Part shown: in pieces, positions 20,478 to 34,600 of the stretch
Position numbering within the stretch: the stretch's first letter is position 1
How the letters are laid out: each line of letters starts with the position of its first letter
Position numbers and translations under genes: made by a program
Notes under the pieces: generated by a model
The model's input: only the letters and a program-made list of their open reading frames with translations
Databases searched by the model: none
What the model was told of the DNA's origin: nothing
Source: Muricea muricata
Lineage: Eukaryota > Cnidaria > Anthozoa > Malacalcyonacea > Plexauridae
Length of the DNA stretch: 64,000 nt
Direction of reading: 5' to 3'
Assembly (NCBI GenBank): GCA_963855995.1
Contig: OY979718.1
Location: 29,297,282-29,361,281 of the forward strand

Positions 20478-22324
20478 CACAAATACACAGAATGTGTATT
20501 CCCCATAGACGAACAACCAACTCCCACAACAGCTGTAGTCATATAGAAGACAGCTTTTGCCAGGAAATGGTAAGACTTGCTGTTTAGGCATTACCATTGG
20601 TTTTATTACAGCTGGATCATCAGGGTGGCCAGGAAAAACCTGGGCACAGGAAACCTGGATGGGGCCAGATAAATACCAGCAGCTTCCCCACAAAGCTTCT
20701 ATATTACAACTTAATGATGAAACCACTGGTAATACGGAAAACAGAGCTGACCATTCTAGCCTTTTTGAAATATTTGTTCATCACTATTTAATCAGTCCAG
20801 CATGCTTTCAAGATTTTTTTTTTTCCGCAGGGAGACAAACAGAAATGACCTTCTATTATCATTATTTTTTTTTTCTTTCTTATATACAGTATTTGTTCAT
20901 TCTGTTTTAATCACTTTCACACGATTGCATGTGAGTTGTGTTTTATGGCAAGAATAAAAATAACTTGGCATATTAAAAACATTGTTTTGCCCTGGTCTTC
21001 ATTTTCAATATTTTGGAAACTTTTGTCGTTAGTTTTACAGATCGACTGCGCCGTTAATCGATATACTGAAGCTTGTACTTTCCAATTCCGAGCGGCGCGC
21101 GCAGACTGACAGCTAGCGACGCTTATGCGACTTAAGCAGGAACCAATTTGAAATAAATAAACTGTGTCAAAATTTAACTCTAGTAAGATGCCGAATGCCA
21201 CTAGAAGTAATATTAATTTTTTGAAAGTAAACATTAAAATTTAAGTACAGTTGGAAGAAATAGATTTTCCTTTGTGTAAGCAGAAATTTTTTCCACTGGT
21301 CTTAATAACGGGATATATAGAATTTCTTGATATGTGTCAAATACAGATCTTGTGCTCAATATTTCTCAAGATATCTCATCTAGGAAAGCAATCATATTTG
21401 TATCGCATGTCTCAACCGCGTTAAAATATATTCAGCTGATTAGATCAGGTAGGATTACACAATAATCTCTCTTAGCAAGCCTTATTTATGCTCGTGTTCT
21501 ACCACAAATAACAAATTGTGTGCATTTTGATTAGATTTTAAACGAAATATGCAATAAAAATTTTTGGAATGCCCGGAATACTTACGATACCATATACAGC
21601 TAGCGCACATCATGATAGATGTAATATCAGATGCGACACTCAACTAGGTGCCACAATCCCCTTCAGACGTTGGTGTTGTTGCAAAATCTGCTGTACCGTA
21701 CTCGCCAGAGCGCAGGGAAGAAACCGCGTCAACAGCTAGTATACACGCAGGCTTGAAACGATGTTGGAGACACTATACAAGCTAGCGCTCTTCTACAGGA
21801 CTGAGACGCAACGCTCGACGTTGGGTTTGAACAAGAATCTGCCGTGTTGACCGCGATCTCGTCTAGAACAGCTGGGCTGCTGTTGTAACAAACTTGCTGA
21901 GGCATCGTGGACATGACTTTGACAGCGGCACGGGCCGCATTGGTTGCAATAACGGCTACCGATTCTTCCACGCTACGAGAAACAATTGGTCATATCTTGT
22001 ATGCGCCAAGTGGTCCTTGGAAAATAACGAAGATTGTGGGTTGTCAAGTTAAGGAAATGTCGACGTAGACGGCAAATTTGCGTTCCCTGCGGCGTCTACC
22101 GTTGGCCTCGAAGACGAAGTGATTGCGTGCTGTTGTAGCCGAGAGACTAAAGCATTCTTTTGTCCATGGTTAGGTAGTCCTCTCTCAGTACATTGGCGTC
22201 GTAAACTCTCCGTATCACTATTGGCCGCCGTTGATCGAGATCAATCATTGCGGTTAGAAATCCCTTTGGCGTTTTTACGACGAATAGGAGGCATTTCGAT
22301 GAATAATAATTTGCGTGGAAATTC
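20478..22324. repeat. Spacer W, complete copy (units 1/2)
   Basis: Full-length 1,847-bp W. The first 146 bp, absent from the truncated copy at the window start, contain a tight hairpin AATACACA-GAA-TGTGTATT (20482-20500) and a 99-codon minus-strand frame (20427-20726) overlapped by a 117-codon plus-strand frame opening with TTG at 20557; neither resembles a known protein. GGTAAG near 20569 and TTATTACAG near 20611 look like splice sites but would enclose an intron of only about 40 bases. The rest matches 1-1701 as far as I can see by eye. Confidence 0.9.
20482..20500. other. Short perfect hairpin at start of W
   Basis: Eight-base arms AATACACA/TGTGTATT with a GAA loop, 4 bp after the end of X2. 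Also at 40135-40153 and 61933-61951. No role is evident. Confidence 0.6.
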
Positions 22325-22714
22325 AAAATTATTGTAGCAGCTCCAATCTCTTGAGAGCTTTTACACAAATTAAAGATATGACTGGCGAGCATGCATTGTT
22401 ATCCTTACAAATCGACGGTTTTTATTGGCCGATCAGATCTCGGTCATATTATTCAGAATTCTCATTGGTTATTTAAGACAAGCTGGCATGATGTGCACGT
22501 GCCCACAGCATGCATAGAGCATGATTATTGAGCTGATGTTAAACAGCGATAACCTTTGATCCATGCGTGAAATATTCAAATCACACCTAACAGAAACATG
22601 AGAACTTAGCACAGCCAATATCACTGCGTGAACAATATTCGAGGGACTTCCCTGCAATTATTCGCATTGCTCTATTAACTTTAATTTATAATTTTGGTAT
22701 TATAAATTGGCTTT
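22325..22714. repeat. Segment Y, copy 1 of unit 2
   Basis: Same 390 bp as at 1702-2091, between W and array 2. The AT hairpin is at 22683-22708. Confidence 0.93.
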
Positions 22715-25700
22715 CCCGACTTGCTAACTTCTGCAATTTCCATTTAGAAGGTCTCTTTTAGGTCCGTGATAGCAGTTCATCATTGCGTTCAACTCGTTCA
22801 CTTTAGCACTGAGAACCTCATTTTAAGCTCTAAAACGTCGCCCTGATGGACTTAAGACGGCGAATTTTAGTTGTGATTTGAGCATGTTTTTACTCTCAAA
22901 TCGCTTCCAGAACGCTTAAAATGCGATTTTGACGGTTCTCAGATCGTTTCTTTTCAGTTTACAAGCAAGTTATAGGTTTCTCATTTCAAAATGTCATTTC
23001 GCTCATCTCGATGGTTTGAGCGCAGAAAACCTGATTCCCGACTTGCTAACTTCTGCAATTTCTATTTAGAAGGTCTCTTTAAGGTCCGTGATTGCAGTAC
23101 AACATTGCGTTCCACTCATTCACTTTAGCACTGATAACTTCATTTTAAGCTATAAAACGTCGCCCTGATCGACTTAAAACGGCAATTTTTAGTTGTGATT
23201 TGAGTATGTTTTTACGCTCAAATCGCTTCCAGAACGCTTAAAACGCGATTTATACGGTTCTAAGATCGTTTCTTTTCAGTTTACAAGCAAGTTATAGGTT
23301 TCTCATTTCAAAATGTCATTTCGCTCATCTCGATGGTTTGAGCGCCGAAAACCTGATTCCCGACTTGCTAACTTCTGCAAATTCCATTTAGAAGGTCTCT
23401 TTTAGGTCCCTGATTGCAGTACATCATTGCGCTCAACTCGTTCACTTTAGCACTGAAAAAAGAATTTTAAGCTCTAAAACGTCGCCCTGATCGATTTAAA
23501 AAGGCAATTTTTAGTTGGTGATTTGAGCATGTTTTTACGCTCAAATCGCTTCTAGAATGCTTAAAACGCGACTTTGATCGTTCTAAGATCGTTTCTTTTT
23601 AAGTTTACAAGCAAGTTATAGGTTTCTAATGTCAACGTGTTATTTTGCTCATCTTGATGGTTTGAGCGCCGAAAACATGATTCTCGACTTGCTAAGTTCT
23701 GCAATTTCCATTTAGAAGGTCTCTTTTAGGTCCGTGATTGCAGTTCATCATTGCGTTCAACTCGTTCATTTTAGCACTAAAAACATTCTTTTAAGCTCTA
23801 AAACGTCGTTATATGATCGATTTAAAACGGCAATTTTTAGTAGATGATTTGAGCATGTTTTTACGCTCATATCGCTTCCAGAACGCTTAAAACGCGATTT
23901 TTATGGTTCTAAGATGGTTTCTTTTCAGTTTACAAGCAAGTTATAGGTTTCTTATTTCAACATGTCATTTCGCTCATCTCGATGATTTGAGCGCCGAAAA
24001 CCTGATTCCCGAGTTTCTAACTTCTGCAAACTCCATTCAGAAGGTCTCTTTTAGGTCCGTGATTGCAGTTCATCATTGCGTTCAACTCGTTCACTTTAGC
24101 ACTGAGAACCTCATTTTAAGCTCTAAAACGTCGCCCTGATGGACTTAAGACGGCGAATTTTAGTTGTGATTTGAGCATGTTTTTACTCTCAAATCGCTTC
24201 CAGAACGCTTAAAATGCGATTTTGACGGTTCTCAGATCGTTTCTTTTCAGTTTACAAGCAAGTTATAGGTTTCTCATTTCAAAATGTCATTTTGCTCATC
24301 TCGATGGTTTGAGCGCAGAAAACCTGATTCCCGACTTGCTAACTTCTGCAATTTCTATTTAGAAGGTCTCTTTAAGGTCCGTGATTGCAGTACAACATTG
24401 CGTTCCACTCATTCACTTTAGCACTGATAACTTCATTTTAAGCTATAAAACGTCGCCCTGATCGACTTAAAACGGCAATTTTTAGTTGGTGATTTGAGCA
24501 TGTTTTTACGCTCAAATCGCTTCTAGAACGCTTAAAAAGCGATTTTGATGGTTCTAAGATCGTTTCTTTTCAGCTTAAAAGCAAGCTATAGCTTTCTCAT
24601 TTCAAAATGTCATTTCGCTCATGTCGATGGTTTGAGCGCAGAAAAACCTGATTCCCGACTTGCTAGGTTCTGCAATTTCCATTTAGAAGGTCTCTTTTAG
24701 GTCCGTGATTGCAGTACATCATTGCGTTCAACTCGTTCACTTTAGCACTGAAAACATCATTTTAAGCTCCAAAACGTCGTTATGATCGATTTAAAACGGA
24801 TATTTTCAGTTGGTGATTTGAGCATGTTTTTACGCTCAAATCGCTTCTAGAATGCTTAAAACGCGACTTTGATATTTCTAAGATCGTTTCTTTTTAAGTT
24901 TACAAGCAAGTTATAGGTTTCTCATGTCAACGTGTTATTTCGCTCATCTCGATAGTTTGAGCGGCGAACGCATGATTCCCGACTTGCAAAGTTCTGCAAT
25001 TTCCATTTAGAAAGTCCCTTTTATGTCCGTGATTGCAGTATATTATTGCATTGAACTCGTTCACTTTAGCACTGAAAACATCATTTTAAGCTCTAAAACT
25101 TCGCCCTGATCGACTTAGAACGGCGAATTTTAGTTGTGATTTGAGCATGTTTTTACGCTCATATCGCTTCCAGAACGCTTAAAACGCGATTTTTATGGTT
25201 CTAAGATCGTTTCTTTTCAGTTTACAAGCAAGTTATAGGTTTCTCATTTCAACATGTCATTTCGCTCATCTCGATGATTTTAGCGCCGAAAACCTGATTC
25301 CCGAGTTTCTAACTTCTGCAAATTCCATTTAGAAGGTCTCTTTTAGGTCCGTGATTGGAGTTCATCATTGCGTTCAACTCGTTCACTTTAGCACTGAGAA
25401 CCTCATTTTAAGCTCTAAAACGTTGCCCTGATCGACTTAAAACGGCGAATTTTAGTTGTGATTGTAGCATGTTTTTACTCTCAAATCGCTTCCAGAACGC
25501 TTAAAACGCGATTTTGACGCTTCTAAGATCGTTTCTTTTCAGTTTACAAGAAAGTTATAGGTTTCTCATTTCAACATGTCATTTCGCTCATCTCGATGCT
25601 TTGAGCGCCGAAAACCTGATTCCCGACTTGCTAACTTCTGCAATTTCTATTTAGAAGGTCTCTTTTAGGTCCGTGATTGCAATAAAACATTGCGTTCCAC

Positions 25701-26399
25701 TCGTTCACTTTAGCACTGATAACTTCATTTTAAGCTATAAAACGTCGCCCTGATCGACTTAAAACGGCAAGTTTTAGTTGCTCATCTCGATGGTTTGAGC
25801 GCAGAAAAACCTGATTCCCGACTTGCTAGGTTCTGCAATTTCCATTTAGAAGGTCTCTTTTAGGTCCGTGATTGCAGTACATCATTGCATTCAACTCGTT
25901 CACTTTAGCACTGAAAACATCATTTTAAGCTCTAAAACGTCGTTATGATCGATTTAAAACGGCAATTTTTAGTTGGTGATTTGAGCATGTTTTTACGCTC
26001 AAATCGCTTCTAGAATGCTTAAAACGCGACTTTGATATTTCTAAAATCGTTTCTTTTTAAGTTTACAAGCAAGTTATAGGTTTCTCATGTCAACGTGTTT
26101 ATTCGCTCATCTCGATGGTTTGAGCGGCCAAAACATGATTCCCGACTTGCTAAGTTTTTCAATTTCCATTTAGAAAGTCCCTTTTATGTCCGTGATTGCA
26201 GTATATCATTGCATTGAACTCGTTCACTTTAGCACTGAAAACATCATTTTAAGCTCTAAAACGTCGCCCTGATCGACTTAGAACGGCGAATTTTAGTTGT
26301 GATTTGAGCATGTTTTTACGCTCATATCGCTTCCAGAACGCTTAAAACGCGATTTTTATGGTTCTAAGATCGTTTCTTTTCAGTTTACAAGCAAGTTAT

Positions 26400-28238
26400 A
26401 GGTTTCTCATTTCAAAATGTCATTTCGCTCATCTCGATAATTTGAGCGCCGAAAATATGATTCCCGACTTGCTAACTTTTGCAAATTCCATTTAGAAGGT
26501 CTCTTTTAGGTCCGTGATTGCAGTTCGTCATTGCGTTCAACTCGTTCCCTTTAGCACTGAAAACCTCATTTTAGCATGTTTTTAGAGGATGTTTTTACGC
26601 TCAAATCGCTTCTAGAATGCTTAAAACGCGACTTTAATTGTTCTAAGATCGTTTCTTTTTAAGTTTAAAAGCAAGTTATACGTTTCTAATGTCAACGTGT
26701 TATTTTGCTCATCTTGATGGTTTGAGCGCCGAAAACATGATTCCCGACTTGCTAGGTTCTGCAATTTCCATTTAGAAGGTCTCTTTTAGGTCCGTGATTG
26801 CAGTACATCATTGCATTCAACTCGTTCACTTTAGCACTGAAAACATCATTTTAAGCTCTAAAACGTCGTTATGATCGATTTAAAACGGCAATTTTTTGTT
26901 GGTGATTTTAGCATGTTTTTACGCTCAAATCGCTTCTAGAATGCTTAAAACGCGACTTTGATATTTCTAAGATCGTTTCTTTTTAAGTTTACAAGCAAGT
27001 TATAGGTTTCTCATATCAACGTGTTATTTCGCTCATCTCGATAGTTTGAGCGGCGAAAGCATAATTCCCGACTTGCTAACTTCTGCAATTTCCATTTAGA
27101 AGGTCTCTTTTAGGTCCGTGATTGCAGTTCATCATTGCGTTCAACTCGTAAACTTTAGCAATGAAAACCTCATTTTAAGCTCTAAAACGTCGCCCTGATC
27201 GACTTAAAACGGCGAATTTTAGTTGTGATTTTAGCATGTTTTTACGCTCATATCGCTTCCAGAACGCTTAAAACGCGATTTTTATGGTTCTAAGATCGTT
27301 TCTTTTTAGTTTACAAGCAAGTTATAGGTTTCTCATCTCAACATGTCGTTTCGCTCATCTGGATAATTTGAGCGCCGAAAACCTGATTCCCGAATTGCTA
27401 ATTTCTGCAATTTCTATTTAGAAGGTCTCTTTTAGGTCCGTAATTGCAGTACAACTTTGCGTTCCACTCGTTCACTTTAGCACTGATAACTTCATTTTAA
27501 GCTATAAAACGTCGCCCTGATCGACTTAAAACGGCAATTTTTAGTTGGTGATTTTAGCATGTTTTTACGCTCAAATCGCTTCTAGAACGCTTAAAAAGCG
27601 ATTTTGATGGTTCTATGATCGTTTCTTTTCAGCTTAAAAGCAAGCTATAGCTTTCTAATTTCAAAATGTCATTTCGCTCATCTCGATGGTTTGAGCGCAG
27701 AAAAACCTGATTCCCGACTTGCTATGTTCTGCAATTTCCATTTAGAAGGTCTCTTTTAGGTCCGTGATTGCAGTACATCATTGCGTTCAACTCGTTCACT
27801 TTAGCACTGAAAACATCATTTTAAGCTCTAAAACGTCGTTATGATCGATTTAAAACGGCAATTTTTAGTTGGTGATTTGAGCATGTTTTTACGCTCAAAT
27901 CGCTTCTAGAATGCTTAAAACGCGATTTTTATGGTTCTAAAATCGTTTCTTTTCAGTTTACAAGCAAGTTATAGGTTTCTCATTTCAACATGTCATTTCG
28001 CTCATCTCGATAACTTGAGCCCGAAAACCTGATTCCCAAGTTTCTAACTTCTGCAAATTCCATTTAGAAGGTCTCTTTTAGGTCCGTGATTGCAGTTCAT
28101 CATTGCGTTCAACTCGTTCACTTTAGCACTGAGAACCTGATTTTAAGCTCTAAAACGTCGCCCTGATCGACATAAAACGGCGAATTTTAGTTGTGATTTG
28201 AGCATGTTTTTACTCTCAAATCGCTTCCAGAACGCTTA
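26400..28238. repeat. Displaced block in array 2 (equals ~9,860-11,700)
   Basis: Recognised by GAAAATATGATTCCCG at 26450 (array 1: 9912), the CATTTTAGCATG junction near 26573, GTCCGTAATTGCAG near 27437 and CTCGATAACTTGAGCCC near 28014. In array 1 these markers come after, not before, the block with GATTTGCGCATG and TTTTTATCGTTTC. Confidence 0.88.
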
Positions 28239-31200
28239 AAACGCGATTTTTATGGTTCTAAGATCGTTTCTTTTCAGTTTACAAGCAAGTTATAGGTTTT
28301 TCATTTCAACATGTCATTTCGCTCATCTCGATGGTTTTAGCGCCGAAAACCTGATTCCCGATTTGCTAACTTCTGCAAATTCCATTTAGAAGGTCTCTTT
28401 TAGGTCTCTGATTGCAGTACATCATTGCGCTCAACTCGTTCACTTTAGCACTGAAAACAGAATTTTAAGCTATAAAACGTCGCCCTGATCGACTTAAAAC
28501 GGCAATTTTTAGTTGGTGATTTGAGGATGTTTTTACGCTCAAATCGCTTCTAGAACGCTTAAAAAGCGATTTTGATGGTTCTAAGATCGTTTCTTTTCAG
28601 CTTAAAAGCAAGCTATAGCTTTCTCATTTCAAAATGTCATTTTGCTCATCTCGATGGTTTGAGCGCAGAAAAACCTGATTCCCGACTTGCTAGGTTCTGC
28701 AATTTCCATTTAGAAGGTCTCTTTTAGGTCCGTGATTGCAGTACATCATTGCATTCAACTCGTTCACTTTAGCACTGAAAACATCATTTTAAGCTCTAAA
28801 ACGTCGTTATGATCGATTTAAAACGGCAATTTTTAGTTGGTGATTTGAGCATGTTTTTACGCTCAAATCGCTTCTAGAATGCTTAAAACGCGACTTTGAT
28901 ATTTCAAAAATCGTTTCTTTTTAAGTTTACAAGCAAGTTATAGGTTTCTCATGTCAACGTGTTATTTCGCTCATCTCGATGGTTTGAGCGGCCAAAACAT
29001 GATTCCCGACTTGCTAAGTTCTTCAATTTCCATTTAGAAAGTCCCTTTTATGTCCGTGATTGCAGTTTATCATTGCATTGAACTCGTTCACTTTAGCACT
29101 GAAAACATCATTTTAAGCTCTAAAACGTCGCCCTGATCGACTTAGAACGGCGAATTTTAGTTGTGATTTGCGCATGTTTTTACGCTCATATCGCTTCCAG
29201 AACGCTTAAAACGCGATTTTTATGGTTCTAAGATCGTTTCTTTTCAGTTTACAAGCAAGTTATAGGTTTCTCACTTCAACATGTCCTTTCGCTCATCTCG
29301 ATGATTTGAGCCCCGAAAACCTGATTCCCGACTTGCTAACTTCTGCAATTTCTATTTAGAAGATCTCTTTTAGGTCCGTGATTGCAGTACAACATTGCGT
29401 TCCACTCATTCACTTTAGAACTGATAACTTCATTTTAAGCTATAAAACGTCGCCCTGATCGACTTAAAACGGCAATTTTTATCGTTTCTTTTCAGCTTAA
29501 AAGCAAGCTATAGCTTTCTCATTTCAAAATGTCATTTTGCTCATCTCGATGGTTTGAGCGCAGAAAAACCTGATTCCCGACTTGCTAGGTTCTGCAATTT
29601 CCATTTAGATGGTCTCTTTTAGGTCCGTGATTGCAGTACATCATTGCATTCAACTCGTTCACTTTAGCACTGAAAACATCATTTTAAGCTCTAAAACGTC
29701 GTTATGATCGATTTAAAACGGCAATTTTTAGTAGATGATTTGAGCATGTTTTTACGCTCAAATCGCTTCTAGAATGCTTAAAACGCGACTTTCATGTTTC
29801 TAAAATCGTTTCTTTTTAAGTTAACAAGCAAGTTATAGGTTTCTCATGTCAACGTGTTATTTCGCTCATCTCGATGGTTTGAGCGGCGAAAACATGATTC
29901 CCGACTTGCTAAGTTTTTCAATTTCAATTTAGAAAGTCCCTTTTATGTCCGTGATTACAGTATATCATTGCATTGAACTCGTTCACTTTAGCACTGAAAA
30001 CCTCATTTTAGCATGTTTTTAGAGGATGTTTTTACGCTCAAATCGCTTCTAGAATGCTTAAAACGCGACTTTAATTGTTCTAAGATCGTTTCTTTTTAAG
30101 TTTAAAAGCAAGTTATAGGTTTCTAATGTCAACGTGTTATTTTGCTCATCTTGATGGTTTGAGCGCCGAAAACATGATTCTCGACTTGCTAAGTTCTGCA
30201 ATTTCCATTTAGAAGGTCTCTTTTAGGTCCGTGATTGCAGTTCATCATTGCGTTCAACTCGTTCATTTTAGCACTAAAAACATTCTTTTAAGCTCTAAAA
30301 CGTCGTTATGATCGATTTAAAACGGCAATTTTTAGTAGATGATTTGAGCATGTTTTTACGCTCAAATCGCTTCTAAAACGCTTAAAACGCGGTTTTGATA
30401 ATTCTAAGATCGTTTTTCTTCAGTTTACAAGCAAGTTATAGGTTTCTCATTTCAACATGTCATTTCGCTCATCTCGATGGTTTGAGCGCCGAAAACCTGA
30501 TTCCTGACTTGCTAACTTCTGCAAATTCCATTTAGATGGTCTCTTTTAGGTCCGTGATTGCAGTACATCATTGCATTCAACTCGTTCACTTTAGCACTGA
30601 AAACATCATTTTAAGCTCTAAAACGTCGTTATGATCGATTTAAAACGGCAATTTTTAGTACATGATTTGAGCATGTTTTTACGCTCAAATCGCTTCTAGA
30701 ATGCTTAAAACGCGACTTTCATATTTCTAAAATCGTTTCTTTTTAAGTTTACAAGCAAGTTATAGGTTTCTCATGTCAACGTGTTATTTCGCTCATCTCG
30801 ATGGTTTGAGCGGCGAAAACATGATTCCCGACTTGCTAAGTTTTTCAATTTCCATTTAGAAAGTCCCTTTTATGTCCGTGATTACAGTATATCATTGAAT
30901 TGAACTCGTTCACTTTAGCACTGAAAACATCATTTTAAGCTCTAAAACGTCGTTATGATCGATTTAAAACGGCAATTTTTAGTTGGTGATTTGAGCATGT
31001 TTTTACGCTCAAATCGCTTCTAGAATACTTAAAACGCGACTTTGATATTTCTAAAATCGTTTCTTTTTAAGTTTACAAGCAAGTTATAGGTTTCTCATGT
31101 CAACGTGTTATTTCGCTCATCTCGATGGTTTGAGCGGCCAAAACATGATTCCCGACTTGCTAAGTTTTCCAATTTCCATTTAGAAAGTCCCTTTTATGTC

Positions 31201-31677
31201 CGTGATTGCAGTATATCATTGCATTGAACTCGTTCACTTTAGCACTGAAAACATCATTTTAAGCTCTAAAACGTCGCCCTGATCGACTTAGAACGGCGAA
31301 TTTTAGTTGTGATTTGAGCATGTTTTTACGCTCATATCGCTTCCAGAACGCTTAAAACGCGATTTTTATGGTTGTAAGATCGTTTCTTTTCAGTTTACAA
31401 GCAAGTTATAGGTTTCTCATTTCAACATGGCATTTCGCTCATCTCGTTGATTTGAGCGCCGAAAACCTGATTCCCGAGTTTCTAACTTCTGCAAATTCCA
31501 TTTAGAAGGTCTCTTTTAGGTCCGTGATTGCAGTTCATCATTGCGTTCAACTCGTTTACTTTAGCACTGAGACCCTCATTTTAAGCTCTAAAACGTCGCC
31601 CTGGTCGACTTAAAACGGCGAATTTTAGTTGTGATTTGAGCATGTTTTTACTCTCAAATCGCTTCCAGAACGCTTAA
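28238..31677. repeat. Displaced block in array 2 (equals ~5,721-9,160)
   Basis: Aligned to array 1 at offset 22,517, compared with 20,623 at the start of the array. Markers are AGGTTTTTCATTTC near 28292, GATTTGCGCATG near 29165, the TTTTTATCG junction near 29480 and ATGGCATTTCGC near 31428. At its right end AAAATGCGATTTATACGG joins sequence equal to array 1 from ~11,698. Confidence 0.88.
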
Positions 31678-34600
31678 AATGCGATTTATACGGTTCTAAG
31701 ATCGTTTCTTTTCAGTTTACAAGCAAGTTATAGGTTTCTCATTTCAAAATGTCATTTCGCTCATCTCGATGGTTTGAGCGCCGAAAACCTGATTCCCGAC
31801 TTGCTAACTTCTGCAAATTCCATTTAGAAGGTCTCTTTTAGGTCCGGAAATTGCAGTACATCATTGCGCTCAACTCGTTCACTTTAGCACTGAAAACAGA
31901 ATTTGAAGCTCTAAAACGTCGCCCTGATCGATTTAAAAAGGCAATTTTTAGTTTGTGATTTAAGCATTTTTTTACGCTCAAATCGCCTCTAGAATGCTTA
32001 AAACGCGACTTTGATCGTTCTAAGATCGTTTCTTTTTAAGTTTACAAGAAAGTTATAGGTTTCTAATGTCAACGTGTTATTTTGCTCATCTTGATTGTTT
32101 CAGCGCCGAAAACATGATTCTCGACTTGCTAAGTTCTGCAATTTCCATTTAGAAGGTCTCTTTTAGGTCCGTGATTGCAGTTCATCATTGCGTTGAACTC
32201 GTTCATTTTAGCACTAAAAACATTCTTTTAAGCTCTAAAACGTCGTTATGATCGACTTAAAACGGCAATTTTTAGTAGATTATTTGAGCATGTTTTTACG
32301 CTCAAATCGCTTCTAGAACGCTTAAAACGCGATTTTGATGCTTCTAAGATCGTTTCTTTTCAGTTTACAAGCAAGTTATAGGTTTCTCATTTCAAAATGT
32401 CATTTCGCTCATCTCGATGGTTTGAGCGCCGAAAACCTTATTCAAGACTTGCTAACTTCTCCAAATTCCATTTAGAAAGTCTCCTTTAGGTCCGTGATTG
32501 CAGTTCATCATGGCGTTCAACTCGTCCACTTTAGCATTGAAAACCTCATTTTAAGCTCTAAAACTTCGCCCTGATCGACTTACAACGGCGAATTTTAGTT
32601 GTGATTAGAGCATGTTTTTACTCTCATATCGCTTCTAGAACGCTTAAAACGCGATTTTGATGGTTCTAAGATCGTTTCCTTTCAGTTTACAAGCAAGTTA
32701 TAGGTTTCTCATTTCAACATGTCATTTCGCTCGTCTGGATAATTTGAGCGCCGAAAACCTGATTCCCGACTTGCTAACTTCTGCAATTTCTATTTAGAAG
32801 GTCTCTTTTAGGTCCGTGATTGCAGTACAACATTGCGTTCCACTCGTTCACTTTAGCACTGATAATTTCATTTTAAGCTATAAAACGTCGCCCTGATCGA
32901 CTTAAAACGGCATTTTTTAGTTTGTGATTTGAGCATGTTTTTACGCTCAAATCGCTTCTAGAATGCTTAAAAAGCGATTTTGAATGTTCTATGATCGTTT
33001 CTTTTCAGCTTAAAAGCAAGCTATAGCTTTCTCATTTCAAAATGTCATTTCGCTCATATCGATGGTTTGAGCGCAGAAAAACCTGATTCCCGATTCTATG
33101 TTCTGCAATTTCCATTTAGAAGGTCTCTTTTAGGTCCGTGATTGCAGTACATCATTGCCTTCAACTCGTTCACTTTAGCACTGAAAACATCATTTTAAGC
33201 TCTAAAACGTCGTTATGATCGATTTAAAACGGATATTTTTTGTTGGTGATTTTAGCATGTTTTTACGCTCAAATCGCTTCTAGAATGCTAAAAACGCGAC
33301 TTTGATATTTCTAAGATCGTTTCTTTTTAAGTTTACAAGCAAGTTATAGGTTTCTCATGTCAACGTGTTATTTCGCTCATCTCGATAGTTTGAGCGGCGA
33401 AAGCATGATTCCCGACTTGCTAAGTTCTGCAATTTCCATTTAGAAAGTCCCTTTTATGTCCGTGATTGCAGTATATCATTGCATTGAACTCGTTCACTTT
33501 AGCACTGAAAACATCATTTTAAGCTCTAAAACGTCGCCCTGATCGACTTTGAACGGCGAATTTTAGTTGTGATTTGAGCATGTTTATACGCTCATATCGC
33601 TTCCAGAACGCTTAAAACGCGATTTTTATGGTTCTAAGATCGTTTCTTTTCAATTTAGAAGCAAGTTATAGGTTTCTCATTTCAAAATGTCATTTCGCTC
33701 ATCTGGATAATTTGAGCGCCGAAAACCTGATTCCCGACTTGCTAACTTCTGCAAATTCCATTTAGAACGTCTCTTTTAGGTCCGTGATTGCAGTTCATCA
33801 TTGCGTCCAACTCGTTCACTTTAGCAATGAAAACCTCATTTTAAGCTCTAAAACGTCGCCCAGATCGACTTAAAACGGCGAATTTTAGTTGTGATTTGAG
33901 CATGTTTTTACACTCAAATCGGTTCCAGAACGCTTAAAACGCGGTTTTGATAATTCTAGCATCGTTTTTTTTCAGTTTACAAGCAAGTTATAGGTTTCTC
34001 ATTTCAACATGTCATTTCGCTCATCTCGATGGTTTGAGCGCCGAAAACCTGATTCCCGACTTGCTAACTTCTGCAATTTCTATTTAGAAGGTCTCTTTTA
34101 GGTCCGTATTGCAGTACAACATTGCGTTCCACTCGTTCACTTTAGCACTGATAACTTCATTTTAAGCTATAAAACGTCGCCCTGATCGACTTAAAACGGC
34201 AATTTTTAGTTGGTGATTTGAAGATGTTTTTACGCTCAAATCGCTCCTAGAACGCTTAAAAAGCGATTTTGATGGTTCTAAGATCGTTTCTTTTCAACTT
34301 AAAAGCAAGCTATAGCTTTCTCATTTCAAAATGTCATTTCGCTCATCTCGATGGTTTGAGCGCCAAAAACCTGATTCCCGACTTGCTAACTTCTGCAATT
34401 TCTATTTAGAAGGTCTCTTTTAGGTCCGTGATTGCAGTACAATATTGCGTTCCACTCGTTCACTTTAGCACTGATAACTTCATTTTAAGCTATAAAACGT
34501 CGCCCTGATCGACTTAAAACGGCAATTTTTAGTTGGTGATTTGAAGATGTTTTTACGCTGAAATCGCTTCTAGAACGCTTAAAAAGCGATTTTGATGGTT

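Larger units (their letters stand above)
1..20623. repeat. Macrosatellite unit 1 (20,623 bp)
   Basis: First copy of a giant direct tandem repeat. The first bases of the window recur at 20624, 40277 and 62075, so the unit start used here is simply the window edge and is arbitrary. Internal order is W (partial), Y1, 322-bp satellite array, X1, Z, Y2, X2, then the first 146 bp of the next W. Private single-base variants in its array (for example a T in 'aagttcg' near 13663, where the other units have A) show that it is a distinct unit rather than the same sequence pasted twice. No gene is recognised in it. Confidence 0.95.

Noticed and set aside
20557..20910. 117-codon plus-strand frame in W (also ends at 287, 40563, 62361), with a GNGKT string near its start
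   Set aside because: It opens with TTG, not ATG, and lacks the full P-loop spacing. The C-terminal half is translated T-runs and AT-rich sequence. Presence in every unit reflects recent duplication, not selection.
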